DNA of 64,000 nucleotides from Lentibacillus sediminis. GTDB lineage: Bacteria; Bacillota; Bacilli; Bacillales; Amphibacillaceae. The stretch covers positions 310,001 to 374,000 of the forward strand of contig NZ_NIXK01000002.1 in NCBI RefSeq assembly GCF_002763455.1, given 5' to 3'. Every line of letters starts with the position of its first letter. Position 1 is the stretch's first letter. Of the stretch, positions 26,540 to 36,579 are shown one piece after another. The notes below the pieces were generated by a model. It saw only the letters and a list, made by a program, of their open reading frames with translations. It had not been told where the DNA came from and made no database searches. The position numbers and the translations under genes are program-made.

Positions 26540-26807
26540 AACTGACTCCACCGGCATACTGTTTTAATTCCTCATACACAGAGGCATCGACGGCCGTATT
26601 TAACTGTCGGTCCAGAATCCCCATCTTTTCCGCCTTGGAAATGATCTCCAGATCTTTTGTCAAATAAGCGCCGCGCCCGTTTCTTTTGCCAGTCGGGTCG
26701 ACAAAAACCTCTCCTTCTTTGTTTCGCACAATCCGGATCAGTTCTTTTTTTGGTTTCATTTCATTTGTTACCACACATTTGCGCTGCGGTATTTTTTTCT
26801 TTTTCAA
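26529..26807 (-). CDS. ylxR: YlxR family protein (DUF448), TTG start
   Basis: 92 aa, basic, nucleic-acid-binding-like; the RKCVVTNEMKPKKELIRIV segment is the DUF448 signature. B. subtilis YlxR has been linked to control of many genes, but its mechanism is unsettled. The start is TTG at 26807 behind AAGGAGG (10-nt spacing); an in-frame TGA two codons upstream excludes a longer form. Confidence 0.92.
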   Translation of the reverse strand: MKKKKIPQRKCVVTNEMKPKKELIRIVRNKEGEVFVDPTGKRNGRGAYLTKDLEIISKAEKMGILDRQLNTAVDASVYEELKQYAGGVSYEK

Positions 26808-26888
26808 CAGTCAACACCCTCCTTATCTTTAAAAAGGCATTGCTTTTTCTATATAACACTTGGGTAGCGTAAACCTTTTTGTCTCTGA

Positions 26889-27983
26889 TTAAAACAGATC
26901 TTCATCTTCGTCGTAATAAATGTCTTCCTCTTCCGCAAGAAGACCTTGTTCCCTTGCTTCGGTTTCACTTTTGATATCAATTTTCCAGCCGGTTAATTTA
27001 GCCGCAAGTCTGGCATTCTGTCCGCGTTTGCCGATGGCCAGGGAAAGCTGATAATCCGGAACGATTACCGTCGTTGCTTTTTCCTCCTCATCCACCAACA
27101 CATCCACCACTTTGGATGGACTGAGTGCATTGGATACGTACACTACAGGATCTTCTGACCATTCCACGACATCGATCTTTTCACCTTTTAATTCATCGAC
27201 GATTGCCTGCACGCGCTGTCCCTTCTGTCCGACACAGGAGCCGACCGGATCGATTTCCGGATCTGGTGCATGGACCGAGATTTTTGAACGATCGCCCGCT
27301 TCCCTGGACACCGACTTAATTTCTACAATGCCTTCGTAAATTTCCGGTACTTCCATTTCAAATAGGCGCTTCAGCAGTCCTGGATGGGAACGGGAAATAT
27401 AAATCTGCGGACCTTTGCTGGTATTTTCCACTTTCGTAACATAGACTTTCAGCCGGTCATGCACATGATATTCTTCTGTAGGCATCTGTTCGGGTTCCGC
27501 CAGCTTTGCTTCAATTTTACCCAAGTTGACATAAACAAACCGTGGATCCTTCCGCTGGATGATGCCTGTCATCACATCTTCTTCCCTGTCGACATACTGG
27601 CTGAAAATCACGCCGCGTTCTGCCTCTCTCACACGCTGTGTCACCACTTGCTTTGCAGCCTGGGCGGCAATCCGGCCAAAATCTTTCGGAGTAACCTCCA
27701 CTTCAATGACATCTTCCAGCTCATAATTCGGATTGGTTTCCCTTGCTTCATCCAGGGAGATCTCTTCCTGAGCGTCCTCTACCTCTTCCACGATGGTTTT
27801 CCGGGAGAACACAGCCATTTTGCCGCTCTCTTCATCCAGTTCCACACGGACATTTCCAGCAGATTTGAAGTTTTTCTTATAAGCTGAAATTAAAGCAGCT
27901 TCCAAGGCCTCCAGCAGAATATCTTTATCAATTCCTTTTTCCTTTGCCAAATGATCAATGGCGTCGAACAACTGGCTGCTCAC
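26889..27983 (-). CDS. nusA: Transcription termination/antitermination factor NusA, GTG start
   Basis: 364 aa. An N-terminal RNA polymerase-binding domain, S1 domain (about 135-200) and two KH domains (about 230-345) are visible; the E. coli-type C-terminal acidic repeats are absent, as usual in Bacillota, leaving a short acidic tail. NusA promotes pausing and termination. The start is GTG at 27983 behind GGGGGAAAA. It is second in the rimP operon and may control that operon through its leader. Confidence 0.98.
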   Translation of the reverse strand: MSSQLFDAIDHLAKEKGIDKDILLEALEAALISAYKKNFKSAGNVRVELDEESGKMAVFSRKTIVEEVEDAQEEISLDEARETNPNYELEDVIEVEVTPKDFGRIAAQAAKQVVTQRVREAERGVIFSQYVDREEDVMTGIIQRKDPRFVYVNLGKIEAKLAEPEQMPTEEYHVHDRLKVYVTKVENTSKGPQIYISRSHPGLLKRLFEMEVPEIYEGIVEIKSVSREAGDRSKISVHAPDPEIDPVGSCVGQKGQRVQAIVDELKGEKIDVVEWSEDPVVYVSNALSPSKVVDVLVDEEEKATTVIVPDYQLSLAIGKRGQNARLAAKLTGWKIDIKSETEAREQGLLAEEEDIYYDEDEDLF

Positions 27984-27999
27984 TTTTTATTTTCCCCCT

Positions 28000-28470
28000 T
28001 TAAAACGTTACAGCAAGTCTTGCTTTTGCTATTTTGCTATACGGAATTTCTACGGTTTTTTTCTGTGTTTTCACTTTATATTCCATCGTCAGCACCTGAT
28101 CTTGATAACTTTTTAGCAGTCCTTCATATTCCTTCTGTCCTTCAATGGGTTCATATAACTTAATAAACACTTGCTGGCCGACGCTGGCTTTCAAATCGCT
28201 TTCTGTTTTCAGCGGACGCTCTACACCAGGAGAGGAAACCTCGAGGAAATATGCTTCTTTAATAGGATCGGCTTCATCAAGCTTCTCGCTTAGTTCCTCG
28301 GAGACTTCCCCGCACTCTGTAATATCCACGCCGCCCTCTTTATCAATATATACACGAAGAAACCAGTTCTGCCCTTCTTTGGTGTACTCGATATCCACCA
28401 GTTCAAGATTTCTTTCCTGCAAAATAGGCTCAAGCAAGCTTTCAGTTGTATTGACTGCTTGGGAACTCAT
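28000..28470 (-). CDS. rimP: Ribosome maturation factor RimP
   Basis: 156 aa, needed for 30S maturation. The N-terminal RimP domain is followed by an SH3-like C-terminal domain (about 85-155). Two consecutive ATGs follow AAGGAGG; the second (28470) has better spacing (7 nt). First gene of the rimP-nusA-ylxR-ylxQ-infB-ylxP-rbfA operon, 16 bp before nusA. Confidence 0.96.
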   Translation of the reverse strand: MSSQAVNTTESLLEPILQERNLELVDIEYTKEGQNWFLRVYIDKEGGVDITECGEVSEELSEKLDEADPIKEAYFLEVSSPGVERPLKTESDLKASVGQQVFIKLYEPIEGQKEYEGLLKSYQDQVLTMEYKVKTQKKTVEIPYSKIAKARLAVTF

Positions 28471-28557
28471 CATTCATCCTCCTTCTTCTAAAAGGCTGTA
28501 TCTATTACTGTTATTATGAACAACCGCGTGTTTTTTCATTTAGTCACTGGCAATACA

Positions 28558-28588
28558 AAACCCCCGCCGGAAGATGTGGCAAGGGGAG
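28558..28588 (-). promoter_or_regulatory. Attenuator-like hairpin in the rimP-nusA leader
   Basis: Minus strand: CCCCTTGCC pairs with GGCGGGGG with one bulged T and one G-U, loop of 9 nt, then TTTTGTATT. It lies about 80 nt downstream of the predicted transcription start and about 90 nt before the rimP ATG. The bulged stem and interrupted T run are what a NusA-dependent terminator looks like. Confidence 0.55.
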
Positions 28589-28615
28589 CGGTGCAACTCT
28601 GGGGCAGTATGAAGA

Positions 28616-28645
28616 AAGAGTGGGTGCAGGCCCACTCTTTTCCAC
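28616..28645 (-). other. Perfect hairpin in the rimP-nusA 5' leader
   Basis: A 10-bp stem AAAGAGTGGG with CCCACTCTTT and a 6-nt loop on the minus strand. No T run follows, so it is not a standard terminator. It lies 20 to 50 nt after the predicted rimP transcription start and might stabilise the leader or take part in attenuation. Confidence 0.7.
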
Positions 28646-28670
28646 AAACGTATCATTTCTTACCAAAAAA

Positions 28671-28699
28671 AGTATATCACACCAATAACATGGATGCAA
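28671..28699 (-). promoter_or_regulatory. Sigma-A promoter of the rimP-nusA-infB operon
   Basis: Minus strand: -35 TTGCAT (28699-28694), 17-bp spacer, extended -10 TGATATACT with the hexamer TATACT at 28676-28671. Start of transcription expected near 28664, about 195 nt ahead of the rimP ATG. Confidence 0.75.
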
Positions 28700-28777
28700 G
28701 GCAAACAGGGATCTACCTACAGCATACGCGTTTTTTTGCTGTTTTAAACTCCTGTCCTCACATACTTAAGGTCCGTT

Positions 28778-31700
28778 TTAGAACAGGGACAGCTGATTCT
28801 TCTCCGCCATCCCGTCAAGACAGCCATGATTGTCCATATATTCCAGTACGGTTTTGGAAATCTTGCTGCGCTCGCGAAGATCTTCTTTTGAAAGAAATTC
28901 ACCTTCTTCTCTGGCTTTCACAATACCCTTCGCCGCATTTGTTCCTAATCCTTCCACTGCATTAAATGGCGGAATCAGGGTGTTTCCCTCAACTATGAAT
29001 TCCGTGGCACTTGATTTATAAAGATCCACTTTGCTGAAGGAAAAACCGCGTTCGCTCATTTCCAGTGCAAGCTCAAGAACCGTCAGCAAACTTTTCTCTT
29101 TGGGCGGTGCATCGTTTCCTTTGGCCACAATATTGTCAATACGCTGCCGGATCACTGCGGAGCCTTTGATCATTGTATCCAGCTCGAAGTCGTCCGCTCT
29201 GACCGTAAAATAAGCAGCATAAAACAGAATCGGGTGATGTACCTTGAAATAGGCAATCCGAACGGCCATCAGCACATAGGCAGCCGCATGGGCTTTTGGA
29301 AACATATACTTGATTTTTTTACATGATTCGATATACCAATCCGGCACTCCGTGTTTTTTCATTTCGTCAATCCAGTCATCCTGTAGCCCTCTGCCTTTGC
29401 GGACAAATTCCATAATTTTAAACGCGAGTGAGGCTTCGAGTCCCTTATGCATCAGATAAACCATGATATCATCCCGGCAGCCGATAACATCCGGCAGTTC
29501 ACAGATTCCGTCATTAATCAGCTCCTGGGCATTTCCCAGCCATACATCCGTGCCGTGGGAAAGCCCGGATATGATTAAGAGTTCCGAAAATGTTGCTGGT
29601 TTGGTATCCTCAAGCATCTGCCGGACAAACCGGGTTCCGAATTCCGGAACGCCCAGTGTCCCGGTTTTGCAGTTAATCTGTTCCGGCGTAACTCCAAGTG
29701 ATTCGGTGCCCGAGAAGATTTTCATGACTTCCGGATCATCAATTGGAATGGTTTTTGGATCAATCCCACTTAAATCCTGCAGCATTCGGATCACCGTCGG
29801 ATCATCATGTCCGAGAATATCCAGTTTCAGCAAATTATCATGGATGGAATGGAAATCGAAATGGGTCGTTCGCCATTCGCTGTTCCGGTCATCTGCCGGA
29901 AACTGAATGGGAGTAAAGTCATAGATTTCCTTATCTTGCGGTACAACAATAATACCGCCGGGGTGCTGGCCGGTTGTTCGTTTAACTCCCGTGCATCCCT
30001 GAACAAGCCGGTCGATTTCAGCATTTTTATACACCAGCTGATGATCGGACGCGTACCCCTTCACGTAACCGTAAGCAGTTTTGTCGGCAATCGTGCCGAT
30101 GGTTCCGGCGCGGTATACATTGTCAATGCCGAACAATTCTTTCGTATAATTATGGGCAACTGGCTGATAGGTTCCGGAGAAATTCAAGTCAATATCCGGA
30201 ACTTTATCTCCTTTAAAGCCTAAAAACGTTTCAAACGGAATATCCTGTCCATCTTTCGTCAAGGCTGATCCGCATTCCGGACAAGCTTTATCCTGCAGGT
30301 CAAATCCGCTGCCGACAGACCCGTCCGTAATGAATTCGTTATAGTGACAATCCGGACAGATATAATGCGGCGGCAAAGGATTCACCTCAGAAATCTCTGT
30401 CATTGTCGCCACAAACGAGGAGCCGACAGACCCACGTGACCCTACCAGATAACCATCACTTAAAGATTTCTTCACCAGTTTCTGCGAGATCAGGTAGATG
30501 ACAGCGAATCCGTTGCCGATAATGCTTTCCAGTTCCTTCTCCAAACGGTCCACTACGATTTCAGGCACTTTCTCTCCGTAGACAGCCCTTGCCCTCTCGT
30601 AACATAGATCGCGAATCTCCTGTTCCGCTCCTTCAATGGTGGGGGTAAACAGTCCGTCTTTCACCGGAGAAATGTCTTCCGTATCATTAGCAATTGTATT
30701 CGGGTTGGTGATGACAACCTCTCTAGCTTTCTTTTCTCCAAGGAAACGGAAGCATTCCAGCATTTCATTCGTCGTGCGGAAAGGCGTCTGCGGCAGTGTC
30801 TGGCGGTTGAGCGGATTACCTGCCTGGGAAGCAATCAGGATTTGCCGGTACATCCTGTCATGGTCTTCCAGATAATGCACATTGCCTGTCGCGGCAACTG
30901 TTTTATCCATCCTTTCGCCCATTTCGGTCAGCTTGGTAAGAATGTCCAAAATTTGTGATTCATTCTGCACCAAATCTTTTTCGATTAAATGGGCATAATT
31001 GGCCGGTGGCTGTATTTCAATATAATCATAGAATTCGGCTGCCTTTTCTGCTTCTTCAGCCGACTTTTGCATCATCGTTTCAAAGACTTCTCCTTTATCA
31101 CAGCCACTCCCTACCAGAAGACCTTCCCTGTATCGCTGCAGAAGGGACCTGGGAATGCGAGGGACCCGGTAAAAATAATCAATATGAGCATAGGAAACCA
31201 GTTTGTATAGATTTTTCAGCCCGTCCTGTGTTTTTGCAAGCAATGTGCAGTGAAACGGACGTGACCGCTGATAGGCATTGCCTTCCCCCATGTGATTGTT
31301 AAGCTCCCGATGATTGGTAATTGTCTTTTCCAGCAGCTTCCGAACCAATTTCCAAAGCAGGTATCCGGTTGCTTCCGCATCATAAATCGCCCGGTGATGC
31401 TGTGTCAGTTCAATATCCAAATGCTTGCACAATGTATTAAGCCTGTGGTTCTTTAACTCAGGGAAAAGAAATCTGGCAAGCTCCAATGTATCAATTACCG
31501 GATTCTCTGCTTTCTGGTAATCTATTCGTTTAAATCCCTGATTCAAAAATCCCATATCAAAGCTGGCATTGTGAGCGACAAGGATACTGTCACTCATCCA
31601 TTCATGAAAATCTTTTAATACCTCGTCCACTTCCGGTGCATCCTTCACCATATCATCGGTGATGCCAGTCAAATCCATCGTTGTCTGGGAAAGCGGATGA

Positions 31701-33067
31701 TGAGGATTGGCAAAGCGTTCAAACCGGTCGACAATCTCTCCTTTCTCCACTTTGACAGCCGCCAGCTCGATAATCGTATCATAGACTGCAGACAGACCGG
31801 TTGTTTCCACGTCAAAAACGACATAACTGCCAGACTCAAGATCCCTGTCTGCCTCGTTGTAAGCAATTGGCACTCCATCATCCACGAGATTTGCTTCTAC
31901 ACCATATAAGACTTTAATGCCATTTTTTTCCCCTGCGGCATGTGCTTCCGGGAATCCCTGCACACCAGCATGATCGGTAATCGCAATCGCCTTATGTCCC
32001 CATTTAGCCGCTTGAGCAATCAAAGCCTCCGGTGAGACGACAGCATCCATCTGACTCATGGTGGTATGTGCATGCAATTCCACACGTTTCTCATCGTCCG
32101 GAGCTTCGTCGTTCCGCTCCGCTACTTTTATTTCATGAATATCGTTGGCCATCATAGCCAGTTCATTGGTGTACATGTCGGTCTGAATGCTTCCCCTGGC
32201 TTTGATCCACATCCCCTTTTTTACCATTTGAAATTTCTGAGCATCTTCATCCCCGCGGGAAAACATTTTAATCTGCAGAGAATCCGAATAATCTGTTGCT
32301 TTAATGATCAGCAGGCTTCTGCCGGAACGAAGCTCGCGTACTTCTGCGGAAAATATGTACCCCTGAACGGTTACACGCCGCTCTTCTTCAAGAATCTCTT
32401 CCATTTGCATCGCCTCATCTTGAATTTTGTAACCGAGCATAAATGGCTGGTTTCCTTTAGCAGGCTGCTCTTTGGCCCGCTTTTCTTTTTCCTGGACCGT
32501 TTTTATTACTGCCTGCTTGTCTTCCATCGCCTTTTGCTCCCTGAATTTCTGAATATCGGCTTCTTCCGTTTTCACATCAATTTCCAGGGTGTAGGCGTTG
32601 GCACCGATTTTGCTGCAATACTGGCGAAAGCCTTCTTCCAGTCTTTTTTTCAGGGCACTCGCTTCCGCTTCATTTCTCGCAGTTAACATAATCTTATTAT
32701 TGTTTACCCGGGGTACTTGCTCATAAACCAAATCCTTATAAGCAGGAGATAAATTAGTCATAGACTGAATAAAATGCTGCCAATGACTGGCGATCACTTC
32801 TGCATCACAAGCTTTATCAGCCGTATTAAGTGTCAGCTCGACTCCGGCAATTTGCTGAAAGGATTCTTTCAGTTTTGCCTGCAGCAGCTGATAAATATCT
32901 GCCGGAAGCACCTGTTTTACATGCAAATGAAAATGCCAGGTTTTGCTTTTTTTATAGACTTGCAGTTTATCCAGATAACTGTCCTGAAAATATTCCTGGA
33001 CATACTCCTCTGGCACTTGCAGCTGTTTCAGCAATAGGTCCATTTTCTCTTTTTTTGAAATATCCAT
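28778..33067 (-). CDS. polC: DNA polymerase III PolC-type alpha subunit
   Basis: 1429 aa (B. subtilis about 1437), main replicative polymerase of low-GC Gram-positives. N-terminal domains and an OB fold (about 225-310), PHP domain starting LHAHTTM at 331 split by the DnaQ-like 3'-5' exonuclease (DVETTG at 419-424), a zinc finger with Cys904, Cys907, Cys929 and Cys932, and the catalytic Asp958/Asp960 in PDIDLNF. The ATG has a GAGAGGTG site. No proS gene lies upstream, unlike in B. subtilis; instead rseP and a terminator precede it. Confidence 0.98.
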   Translation of the reverse strand: MDISKKEKMDLLLKQLQVPEEYVQEYFQDSYLDKLQVYKKSKTWHFHLHVKQVLPADIYQLLQAKLKESFQQIAGVELTLNTADKACDAEVIASHWQHFIQSMTNLSPAYKDLVYEQVPRVNNNKIMLTARNEAEASALKKRLEEGFRQYCSKIGANAYTLEIDVKTEEADIQKFREQKAMEDKQAVIKTVQEKEKRAKEQPAKGNQPFMLGYKIQDEAMQMEEILEEERRVTVQGYIFSAEVRELRSGRSLLIIKATDYSDSLQIKMFSRGDEDAQKFQMVKKGMWIKARGSIQTDMYTNELAMMANDIHEIKVAERNDEAPDDEKRVELHAHTTMSQMDAVVSPEALIAQAAKWGHKAIAITDHAGVQGFPEAHAAGEKNGIKVLYGVEANLVDDGVPIAYNEADRDLESGSYVVFDVETTGLSAVYDTIIELAAVKVEKGEIVDRFERFANPHHPLSQTTMDLTGITDDMVKDAPEVDEVLKDFHEWMSDSILVAHNASFDMGFLNQGFKRIDYQKAENPVIDTLELARFLFPELKNHRLNTLCKHLDIELTQHHRAIYDAEATGYLLWKLVRKLLEKTITNHRELNNHMGEGNAYQRSRPFHCTLLAKTQDGLKNLYKLVSYAHIDYFYRVPRIPRSLLQRYREGLLVGSGCDKGEVFETMMQKSAEEAEKAAEFYDYIEIQPPANYAHLIEKDLVQNESQILDILTKLTEMGERMDKTVAATGNVHYLEDHDRMYRQILIASQAGNPLNRQTLPQTPFRTTNEMLECFRFLGEKKAREVVITNPNTIANDTEDISPVKDGLFTPTIEGAEQEIRDLCYERARAVYGEKVPEIVVDRLEKELESIIGNGFAVIYLISQKLVKKSLSDGYLVGSRGSVGSSFVATMTEISEVNPLPPHYICPDCHYNEFITDGSVGSGFDLQDKACPECGSALTKDGQDIPFETFLGFKGDKVPDIDLNFSGTYQPVAHNYTKELFGIDNVYRAGTIGTIADKTAYGYVKGYASDHQLVYKNAEIDRLVQGCTGVKRTTGQHPGGIIVVPQDKEIYDFTPIQFPADDRNSEWRTTHFDFHSIHDNLLKLDILGHDDPTVIRMLQDLSGIDPKTIPIDDPEVMKIFSGTESLGVTPEQINCKTGTLGVPEFGTRFVRQMLEDTKPATFSELLIISGLSHGTDVWLGNAQELINDGICELPDVIGCRDDIMVYLMHKGLEASLAFKIMEFVRKGRGLQDDWIDEMKKHGVPDWYIESCKKIKYMFPKAHAAAYVLMAVRIAYFKVHHPILFYAAYFTVRADDFELDTMIKGSAVIRQRIDNIVAKGNDAPPKEKSLLTVLELALEMSERGFSFSKVDLYKSSATEFIVEGNTLIPPFNAVEGLGTNAAKGIVKAREEGEFLSKEDLRERSKISKTVLEYMDNHGCLDGMAEKNQLSLF

Positions 33068-33100
33068 CTGTCATCTCACCTCTCCAGCCGGAATCCTGTT

Positions 33101-33137
33101 AAAAACGAGAACCCTTGCCACCTGCGACAAGGGTTCT
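33101..33137 (-). terminator. Rho-independent terminator between rseP and polC
   Basis: Perfect 10-bp minus-strand stem AGAACCCTTG with CAAGGGTTCT around a 10-nt loop, followed by CGTTTTT. It ends only about 34 bp before the polC ATG, and I see no convincing promoter after it. Confidence 0.8.
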
Positions 33138-33160
33138 GAAAATTATCCTCCAAGCTTTTT

Positions 33161-34423
33161 CTACAGAAACAGCCGCTGTATGTCATTCCAGGTAACAACG
33201 ATCATCAACAGCATTAATAATGCGAAGCCGACAAAGTGGAAGACCCCTTCTTTTTCCGGTGACACCGGTTTTCCACGGACTGCCTCAATTCCAACAAACA
33301 TCAGCCGGCCCCCGTCAAGCGCCGGAAGCGGCACAAGGTTGATAACACCAAGGTTAACACTCAAAATTGCTGTCAACATCATGAAGTTCATAAACCCGGT
33401 TTGCACGACCTGATCTGTTGTATTATAGATCCCTACAGGTCCTTGTAATATATCAATCGGAAGTTGACCCGTTATCAGCATCATTAAATTGGTCAAAATC
33501 GTTCTCGTCGTATCAATCGTTTGACTAAAGCCGTATTCAAATGTGCCTAAAAATGACTTCTCAAATGCACGATGCACACCGACCTGGCCAATGGTTATTC
33601 CTTGTGGTGTCTCTATCGTATCCGGTGCGACTGTCAGAGTCTCTTGTCCCCCGTCCCTTGCTACGGTCATCTCCAGTTCCTCTCCTGGATTTTCCCGTAC
33701 TTGTGCGGTAAATTCTTCCCAGGTGGAAACCGGGTTACCTTCGATTGAAATCACCTCATCCTCTGCCTGGAGCCCAGCTTCTGCTGCCGGACTATCAGGA
33801 AGGACCTCTTCAATCAGTGCTCGCTCGGCCGGTACACCCTGCACCAGACCAAGAATGATAAAGATGAAGATGGCGAGGATAAAGTTCATCATCGGTCCCG
33901 CAAAAAGCTGCATCGCCTTTTGGCGGGGACGCTTGGACGCAAACTGCCGGTCATATGGAGCAATTTGCGTTTCTCTCTCATCCATAACAAAAAATGCTTT
34001 CGGATCTACTTCAAACCGGAGTTTCGTGTCCTCTTCATCCGCCTCATAGCCTTCAATGAACAGATCATGATCCAAGTCAACCTGCTCTACTTCGATAATC
34101 CGTGCATTTGGATGTTTGGATTTATTGTTGACAATTATTTTATTTACCTTACCGAAATCATTAAATTCCAGCCCGACATGATGCCCGGGCTTTAGTTCAA
34201 TGATTTCCGGATCTTCTCCAGCGACACGCACATAGCCGCCAGCAGGTATCAGCCGTATCGTGTATAACGTCTCATTCCTGGTAAATGAGAAAACCTTTGG
34301 ACCGAAGCCGATCGCAAACTCACGTGCAAGCATGCCCGCTCGCTTCGCAAAGATTAAATGTCCCCATTCATGAATGAACACGAGCAGGCCGAACATAAAT
34401 ATAAACGCAATAACTGTTGTCAT
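33161..34423 (-). CDS. rseP: Site-2 protease RseP/RasP
   Basis: 420 aa intramembrane zinc protease. HEWGH at residues 18-22 in the first membrane helix supplies two zinc ligands and the catalytic Glu19; Asp370 in LPALDGG is the third ligand. A PDZ domain lies at about 195-270 between TM helices. In B. subtilis it cleaves anti-sigma factor RsiW and FtsL. It is normally preceded by dxr and followed by proS; both are absent here. RBS GGAAGGGG. Confidence 0.96.
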   Translation of the reverse strand: MTTVIAFIFMFGLLVFIHEWGHLIFAKRAGMLAREFAIGFGPKVFSFTRNETLYTIRLIPAGGYVRVAGEDPEIIELKPGHHVGLEFNDFGKVNKIIVNNKSKHPNARIIEVEQVDLDHDLFIEGYEADEEDTKLRFEVDPKAFFVMDERETQIAPYDRQFASKRPRQKAMQLFAGPMMNFILAIFIFIILGLVQGVPAERALIEEVLPDSPAAEAGLQAEDEVISIEGNPVSTWEEFTAQVRENPGEELEMTVARDGGQETLTVAPDTIETPQGITIGQVGVHRAFEKSFLGTFEYGFSQTIDTTRTILTNLMMLITGQLPIDILQGPVGIYNTTDQVVQTGFMNFMMLTAILSVNLGVINLVPLPALDGGRLMFVGIEAVRGKPVSPEKEGVFHFVGFALLMLLMIVVTWNDIQRLFL

Positions 34424-34529
34424 AAGAAGCCCCTTCCTTCACGCAACTTGAGTATAATGGCAAAAGCTGTGCGCATTAACTCGTACATTCTATTTATATC
34501 AGGAAGCTATTTAAATTATTATATTTCTT

Positions 34530-35318
34530 TTACTGAATAAAACCGATAAAATGCAATAAAGGCAAGACAAACAGCAAACTGTCAAAGCGGTCAAGGATGC
34601 CGCCGTGACCTGGCAAAATATTTCCCGAATCTTTTACGCCATAATGTCTTTTAAACGCCGATTCCACCAAATCACCAATTTGCCCGAAGACAGAAGCCAA
34701 AATCGTAGCACCGATCACCACAGTCATCGGGTAGTCAAATGGGTGAACCACCTGAAAGATCACCGCCGTCAGACAGGCCAGCAGGATCCCGCCAACTGCA
34801 CCTTCTACTGTTTTTTTCGGACTGATCCACGGCCAAAGCTTTTTCTTCCCGAACAGCCGTCCGAATATGTAAGCACCTGTGTCGGTTGCCCAAATAATAA
34901 ATAGGGCAAAGAAAATATAATTAAGTCCGTCATGCTCTGTTTGGATTAAATAATAGAAACCTGTCCCAACATAAAGGACAGCAAGTATAATAAAGCCCAC
35001 ATCATCAAACGTAAATTTGTTTTTCACCAGAACGGTATAAGTCAGCATCAAGAGAACAAACAGCATGACAATTTCCATCTGGGTGAACCAAGCGAAAATG
35101 GTTAAATCATCCTGATAGGGAAAAAGCACAAGCCATAACATACCAGTGGCGAGAATGGAAGACAAAGAATACTTGGCCACTTTATGCATGCGCATCAACT
35201 CAAATAACCCAATCGTTGCAATCACATATACCAAAAGGATAAATGGCCACCCGCCAATGATGATAGCAGGCAATAAGACAAGCCCTGCCAAAACGGCGGT
35301 TATTGTTCGTTGTTTCAT
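34530..35318 (-). CDS. cdsA: Phosphatidate cytidylyltransferase
   Basis: 262 aa integral membrane enzyme making CDP-diacylglycerol from CTP and phosphatidic acid for phospholipid synthesis. About seven membrane spans; the CdsA signature runs from Ser220 to Arg244 and includes KDSGNILPGHGGILDR. It starts 15 bp after uppS and is probably co-transcribed. 106 bp separate its stop from rseP, with no gene in between. Confidence 0.97.
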   Translation of the reverse strand: MKQRTITAVLAGLVLLPAIIIGGWPFILLVYVIATIGLFELMRMHKVAKYSLSSILATGMLWLVLFPYQDDLTIFAWFTQMEIVMLFVLLMLTYTVLVKNKFTFDDVGFIILAVLYVGTGFYYLIQTEHDGLNYIFFALFIIWATDTGAYIFGRLFGKKKLWPWISPKKTVEGAVGGILLACLTAVIFQVVHPFDYPMTVVIGATILASVFGQIGDLVESAFKRHYGVKDSGNILPGHGGILDRFDSLLFVLPLLHFIGFIQ

Positions 35319-35333
35319 GTCCGTCTCAACACC

Positions 35334-36095
35334 TTAAATTCCTCCATAACGACGCTTGCGCTGCTGATAGTCTTCGATGGCCTGTCTGAGAATATCTTTG
35401 TTGAAATCCGGCCACAGCACATCCGTAAACCAGAATTCCGTATAGGCCAATTGCCAGAGCAGGAAATTGCTGATGCGCTGTTCACCGCTGGTCCGTATCA
35501 GCAAATCCGGATCTGTCAGACCTTTTGTGTATAAATAGCTGGAAAAAGTATGTTCATCTAATTTTTCAATCGAAAGCTTTGCACTGTCTACATCTGTCAT
35601 CATTTGCCTGACAGCCTGCATAATTTCATACCTACTACCATAGTTTAAAGCAAAGTTTAAGATTAATCCATTATTATTCTTTGTTTTATCTTTTGCATAA
35701 AGAATGACTTCCTTTGTATGCTCCGGGAGTGCGTCAATGTCCCCGATTGTTTCCAGTTTCACATTGTTCTCCATCAGTTCAGGCAAATACACATGCAAAA
35801 ATTCTTTTGGAAGTTTCATAATAAAATCAATTTCCGATTTTGGACGTTTCCAGTTTTCCGTAGAGAATGTATACAATGTAAGAATTTGCACATTCATCTT
35901 GGACGCTGCCCGTACGACTTCTTTCACCACAGTAACGCCTTCTCTGTGCCCGGCCACCCGCGGCAGCCCCCGTTTCTTGGCCCAGCGTCCATTGCCATCC
36001 ATAATGATCGCGACGTGAGCTGGGACATTCTCAGGCGGCAATTGTTCCGGTTCCTCTTTTTGTTTGTTTTTCATAAACGGAAGTCTCATTGACAT
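35334..36095 (-). CDS. uppS: Undecaprenyl pyrophosphate synthase
   Basis: 253 aa cis-prenyltransferase that builds the C55 lipid carrier for peptidoglycan and teichoic acids. The catalytic Asp33 lies in MDGNGRWA (32-39), and the C-terminal RTSGEQRISNFLLWQ segment is conserved. Two adjacent ATGs follow GGAGG; I chose 36095 for spacing, with 36098 nearly as good. A terminator, a MITE-like element and a promoter separate it from frr. Confidence 0.97.
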   Translation of the reverse strand: MSMRLPFMKNKQKEEPEQLPPENVPAHVAIIMDGNGRWAKKRGLPRVAGHREGVTVVKEVVRAASKMNVQILTLYTFSTENWKRPKSEIDFIMKLPKEFLHVYLPELMENNVKLETIGDIDALPEHTKEVILYAKDKTKNNNGLILNFALNYGSRYEIMQAVRQMMTDVDSAKLSIEKLDEHTFSSYLYTKGLTDPDLLIRTSGEQRISNFLLWQLAYTEFWFTDVLWPDFNKDILRQAIEDYQQRKRRYGGI

Positions 36096-36192
36096 CATTC
36101 GTCCTCCAAATACCCGTAAATTCTAACCATTCATCTATCTTTATGAACGAAGGGGGATGATCATTCCACCCCGTTTGTATAGATGAATCCCT

Positions 36193-36221
36193 ATTATACC
36201 ATTAAAGATGATGTTCAAAAA
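36193..36221 (-). promoter_or_regulatory. Putative sigma-A promoter of uppS-cdsA, -35 inside a MITE-like end
   Basis: Perfect minus-strand -10 TATAAT at 36198-36193. Seventeen bases upstream is TTTTTG (36221-36216), a weak -35 lying inside the terminal repeat of the element at 36213-36452. TTGAAC is also present but only 14 bp from the -10. The uppS start is about 100 bp downstream. Confidence 0.5.
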
Positions 36222-36452
36222 GTCCGGTGAAAATGACACTTCACAGGATGACTTCTGTACCTGCGGTTACTTGGCGCAAATAAAAGATTGCTAAAACCGC
36301 CCACATCAATTGCCAACTGCAGAAATCACCACACACACGAGAAGCTCGTTGGCTTGCTTTTCCGCTACTCACGTATTAATTGCATACGTTCCACCCGTCA
36401 AAGCTACGCCGCGATCTGAACATCTTGGTTCTTTTCATCCTCTTTTTTGAAC
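36213..36452. mobile_element. MITE-like non-coding element between frr and uppS
   Basis: A 240-bp stretch bounded by perfect 9-bp inverted repeats GTTCAAAAA (36213-36221) and TTTTTGAAC (36444-36452). No open frame of note inside; it contains short internal palindromes, for example ACGTAT/ATACGT near 36371-36391. A target-site duplication is not obvious. The size, terminal repeats and lack of coding capacity suggest a miniature inverted-repeat transposable element; parent transposase unknown. Confidence 0.5.
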
Positions 36453-36496
36453 ACGCACTTAAAACCATTCTTTATTATAACGATTATGCGCCAAAA

Positions 36497-36524
36497 ACAC
36501 AAAAGCCCTCTTAAAGAAGAGGGC
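36497..36524 (-). terminator. Rho-independent terminator after frr
   Basis: Perfect 8-bp minus-strand stem GCCCTCTT with AAGAGGGC, 4-nt loop, followed by TTTTGTGTTTTT. About 55 bp past the frr stop. The rest of the frr-uppS gap holds the MITE-like element and the uppS promoter. Confidence 0.9.
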
Positions 36525-36579
36525 GGCCGGTATCTTAACAGGTTTTTAACATTTCAACAGGGTAGAGAAAAGTACCGGG

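Noticed and set aside
28516-28965. 149-codon plus-strand open frame
   Set aside because: Antisense to the end of polC and the rimP leader; no ribosome site or recognisable domain.
29463-30223. Overlapping plus-strand open frames inside polC
   Set aside because: Shadow frames of a conserved polymerase gene on the opposite strand.
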